Below, in pieces: positions 57,874 through 64,000 of a stretch of 64,000 nt of DNA. The notes below the pieces were generated by a model. That model searched no databases. It was given only the letters and a program-made list of their open reading frames with translations, and had not been told where the DNA came from. The stretch lies in assembly GCF_014201095.1 (NCBI RefSeq), contig NZ_JACHDN010000001.1, positions 2,790,001-2,854,000 on the forward strand. Reading direction: 5' to 3'. Numbering within the stretch: the first letter of the stretch is position 1; every line of letters starts with the position of its first letter. The DNA is from Cellulomonas hominis (lineage in GTDB: Bacteria; Actinomycetota; Actinomycetes; Actinomycetales; Cellulomonadaceae). Made by a program: the position numbers and the translations under genes.

Positions 57874-58901
57874 GGGTCGTCGTCGTCGGGGCCAGCGGGA
57901 ACGTCGGGACCGCGCTGCTGCGGCGGCTGCGGGACGACCCCACGGTCACCTCGCTCGGCGGCGTCGTGCGCCGGGTGCCGCGCGGCACCCCGCCCGCCCC
58001 GTACGACACGGTCGACTGGCACGCCGTCGACATCGGCGAGCCCGGGCCGGACGCGCCCGTGGTCGAGCGGCTGCGGCGGGCGTTCGGCGGCGCGGACGCC
58101 GTCGTGAACCTCGCCTGGCTCATCCAGCCCAGCCACGACCGCGACCAGCTGCGCCGGGTCAACGTCGACGGGATGCGCCGGGTGCTCGGCGCGGTCGTGG
58201 ACGCCCGGGTGCCGCACCTCGTGGTCGCGTCCTCCGTGGGCGCCTACTCGCCGTCGTACACCGACGAGCCCCGGGACGAGGAGTGGGACACCGGCGGCGT
58301 GCGCTCGTCGGACTACAGCATGGACAAGGTCGCGGTGGAGCGGCTGCTCGACGAGGCCGAGCTGCGCTACCCGACCCTGGCGATCGCCCGGCTGCGGCCC
58401 GCGCTGGTGTTCCAGCACGCCGCGGGGCACGAGATCCACCGCTACTTCCTCGGCCCGTTCGTGCCGGCCGGGATCCTCGACAACCGGCTCCCCGTGCTGC
58501 CCTGGCCCGCCGGCTTCCGGCTCCAGGCGGTGCACGCCGACGACCTCGCCGACGCCTACCGGGAGACGATCGTCCGGCAGGCGCGCGGCCCGTACAACAT
58601 CGCCGGTCCCGGGCTGGTCCGCGCCGCCGACGTCGCCGACCTGGTGTCCCGCGGCCGGTGGCGCGAGATGCCGCACGCGCCGGTCCGCACGGCGCTCGCG
58701 GCCGCCTGGCACGCGCGGCTCGCGCCGGTCGGGCCCGGGTGGTTCGACATGGGCGCGGGGGCGCCGGTGCTCGACACGGCGCGCGCCGAGCGGAGCCTGG
58801 GCTTCCGGCCGCGGTACACCGGGGTGCAGGCGCTGCGGCAGCTCGTCGCGGGGCTGGTGCGGGGCGCCGGCACGGCGAGTCCGCCCATGCGGCCGCGCTG
58901 A
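57870..58901 (+). CDS. NAD-dependent epimerase/dehydratase family protein
   Basis: 343 residues from GTG at 57870. Rossmann start VVVVGASGNVGTALLRRL, VVNLAWLIQPS, HLVVASSVGAYSPSY and the catalytic Tyr-x3-Lys in SDYSMDKVAVERLLDE. Extended SDR of the kind that acts on sugar nucleotides or similar; substrate unknown. Third gene of the coupled set. Confidence 0.9.
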   Translation: MRVVVVGASGNVGTALLRRLRDDPTVTSLGGVVRRVPRGTPPAPYDTVDWHAVDIGEPGPDAPVVERLRRAFGGADAVVNLAWLIQPSHDRDQLRRVNVDGMRRVLGAVVDARVPHLVVASSVGAYSPSYTDEPRDEEWDTGGVRSSDYSMDKVAVERLLDEAELRYPTLAIARLRPALVFQHAAGHEIHRYFLGPFVPAGILDNRLPVLPWPAGFRLQAVHADDLADAYRETIVRQARGPYNIAGPGLVRAADVADLVSRGRWREMPHAPVRTALAAAWHARLAPVGPGWFDMGAGAPVLDTARAERSLGFRPRYTGVQALRQLVAGLVRGAGTASPPMRPR

Positions 58902-58920
58902 GCGGGGGATGCTGGGCGCC

Positions 58921-59418
58921 ATGTCCGACGACCGCCTCGTCCTGGGCGACCCCGCCGCGCCCGTCACCGTCACCGAGTTCGGCGACCTGGAGTGCCCGTA
59001 CTGCCGGTCCGCGGAGCCGGTGCTGCGCCGGCTGGTCGAGGAGTCCGGCGGCGGTGTGCGCCTGGTGTGGCGCCACTTCCCGCTGTTCCAGGTGCACCCG
59101 CACGCGCTGATCGCCGCGCTCGCCGCCGAGGCCGCGGCCGAGCAGGGGCGGTTCTGGGAGATGCAGCGGCTGCTGTTCGCGCAGCAGGACCGGCTGACCG
59201 AGCCCGACCTGCGGGCCGCGGGCGCGCGGCTGGGGCTGGACCCCGCGGCCGTCGCCGGGCCGGGCGCGCAGCGGTTCGCCGACCTGGTCGAGGCCGACTA
59301 CGTCGCGGGGCTCGGGCTCGGCGTGCGGGGGACGCCGACGCTGTTCGTCGGTGGCGAGCAGTACCGCGGCCCGCTGGAGCTCGCCCCGCTGCGCGCCGCG
59401 GTCGCCGCGGCCGCCTGA
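58921..59418 (+). CDS. DsbA family thioredoxin-like oxidoreductase
   Basis: 165 residues from ATG at 58921 (an upstream ATG at 58909 is also in frame). VTVTEFGDLECPYCRSAEPVLRRL contains the CPYC active site near residue 25; GVRGTPTLFVGGEQYRGP contains the cis-Pro. No signal peptide, so it is cytoplasmic. Thiol redox function; could serve the NhaA gene that follows convergently or be unrelated. Confidence 0.88.
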   Translation: MSDDRLVLGDPAAPVTVTEFGDLECPYCRSAEPVLRRLVEESGGGVRLVWRHFPLFQVHPHALIAALAAEAAAEQGRFWEMQRLLFAQQDRLTEPDLRAAGARLGLDPAAVAGPGAQRFADLVEADYVAGLGLGVRGTPTLFVGGEQYRGPLELAPLRAAVAAAA

Positions 59419-59425
59419 GGGCCGG

Positions 59426-60811
59426 TCAGGACCCGGCGACCCACGGGCGCGGCGGCAGGCCGGGCGGTGGGTCCTCGTCGGGGCTGCACAGCGGCAGGCG
59501 GTCGCCGAGGATGCGCAGCAGCACCGTGCCGAGCACCGCCGCGACCAGCGACCCGGCGAGGATGCCGATCTTCGCCTGCTCCCGGAGCTCGCCGTCGAAG
59601 GCCAGCTCCGCGATGAACAGCGAGATCGTGAACCCGATGCCCGCGAGCACCGCGCCGCCGAGCAGGTGGCCCCAGCGCACCCGCCCGGGCAGCCGGCCCA
59701 GGCCCGTCCGGATCGCCAGCGTCGCGGCGCCGGTGATGCCGAGGGTGTTGCCGAGCACCAGGCCGACCGCGACCCCGATCGTCACCGTCGACGTCGCGGC
59801 CGCGCGCAGCGCCTCGGCGTCCAGCCGCACGCCCGCGTTGGCCAGGCCGAACACCGGCACGACGACGAACGCCGACCACGGGTGCAGCATCCGCTGCAGG
59901 CGCTCGCTCGCGGGCACCGCGGCCCGGGCGGCCAGCTCGGTGAGGTGCTCCCGGTCGGCGGTGGGCTCGGCGACCAGCCCGTCCGCCCACTGCGGGACCT
60001 GCTCGACGTGCCGCTGCGGCATGGCGCGCGAGGGGAGCAGCAGGCCGACCAGCACGCCGGCGAGCGTCGCGTGCACGCCCGAGGCGTTCACCGCGAACCA
60101 CAGCGCGATCCCGACCAGGGCGTACGGGGTGAGGCGCCACACCCGGAGCCAGCGCAGGACGAGCATCGTGACCACGAGCGCCCCGGCGATCCCGAGGGCG
60201 ACCAGGTCCACGCCGTCGTTGTAGAAGACCGCCATCACCGTGATCGCGCCGATGTCGTCCACGATCGCCAGCGTCAGCAGGAACAGCCGCAGCCGGTCCG
60301 GGCACGCCGGGCCGAACAGCGCGAGGATGCCGACCAGGAACGCCGTGTCCGTCGACATCACGACGCCCCAGCCGTGCGCCGCCCCGGTGCCCGCGTTGAA
60401 CGCCAGGTAGATCAGCGCGGGGACCGCCAGCCCGCCGAGCGCCCCGAGCGCCGGCACGGCCACCGTCCGCCGGTCCCGCAGCTCGCCGCTGGTGACCTCC
60501 CGGTTGATCTCCAGGCCCACCACGCAGAAGAACACCGCCATCGCCGCGTCGTTCACCCAGTGGTGCAGGTCGAGGTCCAGCCCGAGCGGCCCGACGTGGA
60601 ACCCGGCGGACGCCGACCACAGCGCGTCGTAGGAGTCCGCCAGCGGCGAGTTCGCCCACACCAGGGCGATCACGGTGGCCGCCAGCAGGAACAGCGCGCT
60701 GCCGGCCTCGGTCGCCAGGAAGTCGCGCACCGACGGGCTCACGGACGGCAGCCGCAGGCGCAGCGGCGGGCCGGGCACGGAACGGGTCGGGTCGATGGCG
60801 TCCGTGGCCAC
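59426..60811 (-). CDS. nhaA: Na+/H+ antiporter NhaA
   Basis: 461 residues from GTG at 60811 (GAGGGAG upstream). Twelve membrane helices and the signatures WANSPLADSY, VVGLEINREVTSGEL and the paired Asp of FLLTLAIVDDIGAITVMAVFYND. The antiporter takes in protons and expels sodium, aiding pH and salt balance. The C-terminal tail is Pro-rich. Complete. Confidence 0.95.
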   Translation of the reverse strand: MATDAIDPTRSVPGPPLRLRLPSVSPSVRDFLATEAGSALFLLAATVIALVWANSPLADSYDALWSASAGFHVGPLGLDLDLHHWVNDAAMAVFFCVVGLEINREVTSGELRDRRTVAVPALGALGGLAVPALIYLAFNAGTGAAHGWGVVMSTDTAFLVGILALFGPACPDRLRLFLLTLAIVDDIGAITVMAVFYNDGVDLVALGIAGALVVTMLVLRWLRVWRLTPYALVGIALWFAVNASGVHATLAGVLVGLLLPSRAMPQRHVEQVPQWADGLVAEPTADREHLTELAARAAVPASERLQRMLHPWSAFVVVPVFGLANAGVRLDAEALRAAATSTVTIGVAVGLVLGNTLGITGAATLAIRTGLGRLPGRVRWGHLLGGAVLAGIGFTISLFIAELAFDGELREQAKIGILAGSLVAAVLGTVLLRILGDRLPLCSPDEDPPPGLPPRPWVAGS

Positions 60812-60923
60812 GGGCGGCTCCCTCAGCGGTCGGCGGGCGGGGCATGCCGCGGCCCCGTCGTCCGGAACGTCCCTGGAGGCGCCAGTATGCCGACGACGTG
60901 CGCCGGTGCGCGACGATGGGTCC

Positions 60924-61748
60924 ATGACGAGCAGCCCGCGGACCGCGATCGTGACCGGAGCAGGACGAGGCATCGGGCGCGGGATCGCGCTCGGGCTGGT
61001 GCGCGCCGGGTGGGACGTCGCGCTGGTCGGGCGCAGCGCGGAGCCGCTCGAGGCGGTCGCCGCCCAGGCCCGGGCCGCCCGGGACGGGGCGCTCGTCGTC
61101 ACCGAGGTCGCCGACGTCGTGGACCGCGCCGCGGTGAGCGCCGCCGTCGCGCGGATCGCGGACGCCTTCGCCGCGCGCGGGGGCGTCGGGCTGCTCGTGA
61201 ACAACGCCGGGGTCATCGAGCGCCAGGAGGTCGACCTGGTCCGCGACGACCCGGACGACGTGTGGCGCGTCATCGAGACCAACGTGCGCGGGCCGCTGCT
61301 GCTCAGCCACGCCGTGCTGCCCGCGATGCTCGAGCGGGGCGGCGGCTACGTCGTGAACATCAACTCCGGCTCGGGTCACCGGCCGTCGCCGGTGTACACC
61401 GGGTACGGGATCAGCAAAGGCGCGCTCGCGCGGCTCACCACGATGCTCGACCGGCAGTACGCGGACCGGGGCGTGCTGGTGCTCGACGTCGCGCCCGGCG
61501 TCGTCGTCACCGACATGACCCGGTCGATGCCGGTGCACGACGACCGCTCCGAGTGGACGCCCGTCGAGGCGACGGTCGAGCTCGTGGACGCGTTCGGCTC
61601 CGGGCGGCTGGACGCGCTGCACGGGCGGTTCGTCCGCGCGGGCACCGACACCGCGGAGTCGCTGGCCGGGCTCGCGGAGCGCATCGTCGCCGCGGACGCG
61701 CGCACCCTGCGCCTGGCCCCGTACGGCGAGGACGACCCGGTCGCCTGA
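60924..61748 (+). CDS. Short-chain dehydrogenase/reductase
   Basis: 274 residues from ATG at 60924. Cofactor loop TGAGRGIG, NNAGVIERQEVD, and catalytic Ser-Tyr-Lys in NSGSGH ... YTGYGISKGALARL. Classical SDR; substrate unknown. Long hairpins separate it from the opposing HIT gene. Confidence 0.93.
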   Translation: MTSSPRTAIVTGAGRGIGRGIALGLVRAGWDVALVGRSAEPLEAVAAQARAARDGALVVTEVADVVDRAAVSAAVARIADAFAARGGVGLLVNNAGVIERQEVDLVRDDPDDVWRVIETNVRGPLLLSHAVLPAMLERGGGYVVNINSGSGHRPSPVYTGYGISKGALARLTTMLDRQYADRGVLVLDVAPGVVVTDMTRSMPVHDDRSEWTPVEATVELVDAFGSGRLDALHGRFVRAGTDTAESLAGLAERIVAADARTLRLAPYGEDDPVA

Positions 61749-61811
61749 CCCGCCGGCCCGCGCGGCCGCCCCAGCCCGCCCCACCCGCCCCTGCCGAGAC
61801 AGGGCCTCCCC

Positions 61812-61884
61812 GTCGAGATCGGTCCTTCCGACCGAGATCGGCCGTTCTGCCGACCGATCTCGGTGCGGAGGACCGATCTCGGCG
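61812..61884. terminator. Long double hairpin between convergent genes
   Basis: Four copies of a CCGAGATCGG-type sequence (61813-61822, 61832-61841, 61854-61863, 61874-61883), the first two direct, the last two inverted. Outer arms 61814-61830 and 61866-61881 pair, and inner arms 61831-61841 and 61854-61864 pair, giving a stem of nearly 30 bp around a short loop. It terminates both SDR and HIT transcripts. Confidence 0.8.
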
Positions 61885-61931
61885 GAGGGTGACGTCGCGG
61901 CGCGGGGGCGGGGCGCGCCGGGGCGCGGGGG

Positions 61932-62378
61932 TCAGAGGGCGGGGGAGCCCAGGGCCGCGGGGACGTGGGCGCCCTCGCCCGCGGCGCGCAGGGCGTCACG
62001 GAGGCGCTCGGCGGCCGCGTCGAGCTGCTCCGCGGGGACGTCGTGCCGGGCGTTCGTGAAGCTCAGCTCGGCCTCGCCCCACGCCGGCAGGACGTGCAGG
62101 TGCAGGTGCGGCACCTCGAACCCGGCGACCAGCAGCGCGGCGCGGGGGGCGTCCCACGCGGCCTGCTGCGCCCGGCCGATCGTCTTCGCGACCACCACGA
62201 GGTGCGCGAGCAGGTCGTCGTCGGCGTCGGTCAGCTGGGCGACCTCGGCCCGCGGCACGACGAGCACGTGGCCGTCGGTGATCGGCGCGATGGTCCCGAA
62301 CGCCACCGCCCGGTCGTCGGCCCAGACGAAGCGCCCGGGGATCTCGCCGTCGATGATGCGGGTGAACAGGGTGGCCAT
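61932..62378 (-). CDS. HIT family hydrolase
   Basis: 148 residues from ATG at 62378. FTRIIDGEIPGRFVWADDRAVAFGTIAPITDGHVLVVP and the catalytic triad HLHLHVLP. A nucleoside-phosphoramidate/diadenosine hydrolase type. The C-terminal part is Ala/Glu-rich. Confidence 0.94.
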   Translation of the reverse strand: MATLFTRIIDGEIPGRFVWADDRAVAFGTIAPITDGHVLVVPRAEVAQLTDADDDLLAHLVVVAKTIGRAQQAAWDAPRAALLVAGFEVPHLHLHVLPAWGEAELSFTNARHDVPAEQLDAAAERLRDALRAAGEGAHVPAALGSPAL

Positions 62379-62394
62379 GGGCCCCACCGTACGG

Positions 62395-62973
62395 TCAGGC
62401 CGCGAGCTTGTCCCGCAGCGCCAGGACGGTGCGCCAGTTCCGGGCGGTGCCCGAGCGGCCGGACAGGCGGTCCAGGACGGCGGCCGTGACCTTCGAGCGG
62501 CCGATCCCGTCGGGGTAGTGCACGTACCCCTCGGCGCCGCGCCACGTCGCCCGCTCGCGGCCGTACCGGCCCAGGTCCGCGGTCCCGTCCTGCGCGGCGG
62601 GGCCGTCCAGGAACACGACGACGAGGTGAGACGGGTCGTCGGCCGCGGCGTCCGGGTACGGGTTCGCCGCCACGACGTCCTCGACCTGCGCGCGGGTGCG
62701 GACCGTGAGCGCGAGCGGGCGGCCCACCCGGTCGGCGAGGTCGGCGGTCAGCCGGGCGGTGAGGCCGCCGAGGGTCGCCGGGGAGCCCGCCGCCGGGGTG
62801 AGCAGCAGGTTGCCGGTGGCCAGGTGCGTCGCGACGTCGGCGTGCCCGAGGGCGGTCGCCGCGGCGCGCAGCTCGGCCATCGGCAGCGTCGACGTCCCGC
62901 CGACGTTGACCGCGCGGAGCAGCACGAGCAGGCGCTCGCCCGGGGGGACCGTCGCGTCGTCGGCCACGGTCAC
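62395..62973 (-). CDS. DUF1697 family protein
   Basis: 192 residues from GTG at 62973, overlapping the preceding NYN stop by four bases. LLVLLRAVNVGGTSTLPMAELRAAATALGHADVATHLATGNLLL and the C-terminal RNWRTVLALRDKLAA are the DUF1697 pattern (ferredoxin-like fold). Function unknown. Confidence 0.9.
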   Translation of the reverse strand: MTVADDATVPPGERLLVLLRAVNVGGTSTLPMAELRAAATALGHADVATHLATGNLLLTPAAGSPATLGGLTARLTADLADRVGRPLALTVRTRAQVEDVVAANPYPDAAADDPSHLVVVFLDGPAAQDGTADLGRYGRERATWRGAEGYVHYPDGIGRSKVTAAVLDRLSGRSGTARNWRTVLALRDKLAA

Positions 62974-63533
62974 AGGTAGCGCAGCGGGTCGAACTCGTCG
63001 ACCGGGATGATCCGCAGCCGGGGGAGCGTGACGTTGAAGGCCTTGACGTCCGACTCGAGGTCGAACGCCTGCAGGCCGCGGTCCGCCAGGTGCGCCAGCG
63101 AGGTGCTGGTGAACTCGCGGAACGCCAGCAGGCCGACGCGGCGGTCGCCGCCGAGCAGCGCCTCGACCTCGGGGGCGAAGTCGCCGTCGTGGGACGCGAG
63201 CAGCACGTCGCCGGGCCGGTCGGCCAGCGCCGCGAGCGTGCGCTTGATGCCGATGTCGACGACCTTGCCCTCGCCGGCGAGGGGGATCGGCTGGTACCCG
63301 ATGGCGAGCAGGGCCTGCACGAACGACATCGGCAGGGTGCCGCTGGTGGCGTTGAGGAAGAACAGGCCCTTCGGCTCCTGGCCCCAGGTCCGCTCCGCGA
63401 AGTCCAGCACCCGCTCCCAGCGCGGGCGCTGCTCCGGCGTCGGCCGGCCGTTGAGGATCGAGGAGCCGAGGGTCGCGTCGATGTTCTCGCCGTCGACCAG
63501 CACGTACGTCGAGCGGACGCCGTCGTTCTGCAT
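62970..63533 (-). CDS. NYN-domain (PIN-like RNase) protein
   Basis: 187 residues from ATG at 63533. STYVLVDGENIDATLGSSIL gives the first catalytic Asp, DIGIKRTLAAL the second and LLASHDGDFAPEVEALLG the third. This is the LabA/DUF88 NYN fold, related to PIN RNases. RNA degradation or processing is expected. Coupled to DUF1697 by GTGA. Confidence 0.9.
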   Translation of the reverse strand: MQNDGVRSTYVLVDGENIDATLGSSILNGRPTPEQRPRWERVLDFAERTWGQEPKGLFFLNATSGTLPMSFVQALLAIGYQPIPLAGEGKVVDIGIKRTLAALADRPGDVLLASHDGDFAPEVEALLGGDRRVGLLAFREFTSTSLAHLADRGLQAFDLESDVKAFNVTLPRLRIIPVDEFDPLRYL

Positions 63534-63592
63534 CCCGCCAGCGTACGGGAGGGGCGGGAACACGCGCGGGTGCGGCGCGGTTGCACAGGTGT

Positions 63593-63604
63593 ATGCAGAT
63601 GCAT
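63593..63604. promoter_or_regulatory. Palindrome upstream of marR-like gene
   Basis: ATGCA-GA-TGCAT has perfect 5-base arms, 21 bases before the MarR start, a plausible MarR operator. A TTGCAC -35-like box lies at 63581-63586. Confidence 0.5.
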
Positions 63605-63625
63605 GGACCTTCGGAGGGTGGCGCG

Positions 63626-64000
63626 GTGACGGTGCAGACGGGGCACGCGGACCAGGCGGTGGACGTCCGGGCCGCGGCGGTCGCGTGGGAGGAGCTGTTC
63701 CGCGCGCAGGTCGCGATCATGCGCCGGCTGCAGCGCGACCCGATCTGGGACCGGATGACGCTGCGCGAGTACGACGTGCTCTTCACGCTGTCCCGCGCCC
63801 CCGGCGGCCTGCGGCTGCGGGACCTCGCCGAGTCCAGCCTGCTGAGCCAGCCGAGCCTGAGCCGGATGGTCGAGCGGCTCGAGGAGGCCGGGTGGGTACG
63901 GCGCGACCCGGCCCCCGGCGACGGACGCGGGATCCTCGTGGCGCTGACCGCCGAGGGCGAGGAGCTGCAGCGCGAGGTCGGCCGCCGGCACGTGCAGGCC
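63626..64000 (+). CDS. MarR family transcriptional regulator (partial)
   Basis: The window ends inside this gene; 125 codons are seen from GTG at 63626, preceded by GGAGGG. The winged helix is readable: LREYDVLFTLSRAPGGLRLRDLAESSLLSQPSLSRMVERLEEAGWVRRDPAPGDGRGILVALTAEG. This is the MarR pattern. The C-terminal dimer helix is cut off. Palindrome in front may be its operator. Confidence 0.92.
   Translation, partial: MTVQTGHADQAVDVRAAAVAWEELFRAQVAIMRRLQRDPIWDRMTLREYDVLFTLSRAPGGLRLRDLAESSLLSQPSLSRMVERLEEAGWVRRDPAPGDGRGILVALTAEGEELQREVGRRHVQA

Overview
The window is very GC-rich, uses GTG and ATG starts freely, has many 1-4 base gene overlaps (ATGA, GTGA), and carries typical actinobacterial families (UPF0182, DUF6457, DUF2255, CU044_5270-like, PE-Pol LigD, Csp-type copper proteins). 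I infer a high-GC actinobacterium of the order Micrococcales, perhaps Cellulomonas or a close relative. There is no rRNA or other decisive marker, so the genus is a guess.

Layout. 1-471: end of a UPF0182 membrane protein gene, then an initiator tRNA with its own promoter and a terminator. About 480-12,640 is an accessory island with weaker coding density. It holds a copper-handling group (CsoR-type operator, DUF305 protein, Cys-rich copper-storage protein), a nest of insertion sequences (IS481, an IS6110-like IS3 element, a second IS3 element with a 1,004-bp tandem duplication inside a third broken IS3 element, and an ISL3 element), two decayed genes and a possible PD-(D/E)XK nuclease. Next to it (12,598-14,057) lies an AbiE-type toxin-antitoxin pair preceded by a 41-bp palindrome.

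14,059-18,840: GAPDH, regulators (GlxA/AraC, TetR, a divergent TetR-like HTH protein), an acetyltransferase and PadR-like debris. 18,841-28,646: an anaerobic nitrate respiration cluster, narK-narG-narH-narJ-narI-DUF6457, with convergent moaA for the molybdenum cofactor that NarG needs. 28,718-38,273: YdeI-like protein, a KdpD-like DUF4118/GAF protein, CYTH-CHAD protein, a LigD-type phosphoesterase-polymerase and a separate ATP-dependent DNA ligase, a RibD/DHFR-like reductase, a DUF2255 protein and a lipase-maturation-factor-like membrane protein.

38,348-49,215: PadR, VOC, DUF1275, an ArsR-SRPBCC pair, DUF1304, an ABC exporter with an exported LolA/DUF2092-like protein divergent from an OmpR-type two-component system, a secreted small Cys protein, and a sigma factor with a CU044_5270-like membrane partner. 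49,220-54,476: NAD(P)HX dehydratase, a histidine phosphatase, a zinc alcohol dehydrogenase, a flavodoxin-like oxidoreductase and malate:quinone oxidoreductase. 54,555-58,901: a tightly coupled lipoprotein/NRAMP/PRC-barrel operon and a divergent operon of small proteins plus an epimerase. 58,921-64,000: DsbA-like protein, NhaA antiporter, SDR, a long hairpin between convergent genes, HIT, DUF1697, NYN-domain protein and the start of a MarR regulator.

Themes. Respiratory and redox flexibility (nitrate reductase, MQO, alcohol dehydrogenase) may be tied together by sites of the form TGTGA-N6-TCACA, the Crp/GlxR/FNR type. Several operators can be read directly: CsoR-like, AbiE palindrome, TetR inverted repeats, leaderless PadR and ArsR promoters, an OmpR-type direct repeat and a MarR-like palindrome. 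No CRISPR array, integrase, prophage or large biosynthetic cluster was seen. The most unusual items are the IS nest, the AbiE operator, the adjacent nuclease candidate and the non-canonical NRAMP operon.
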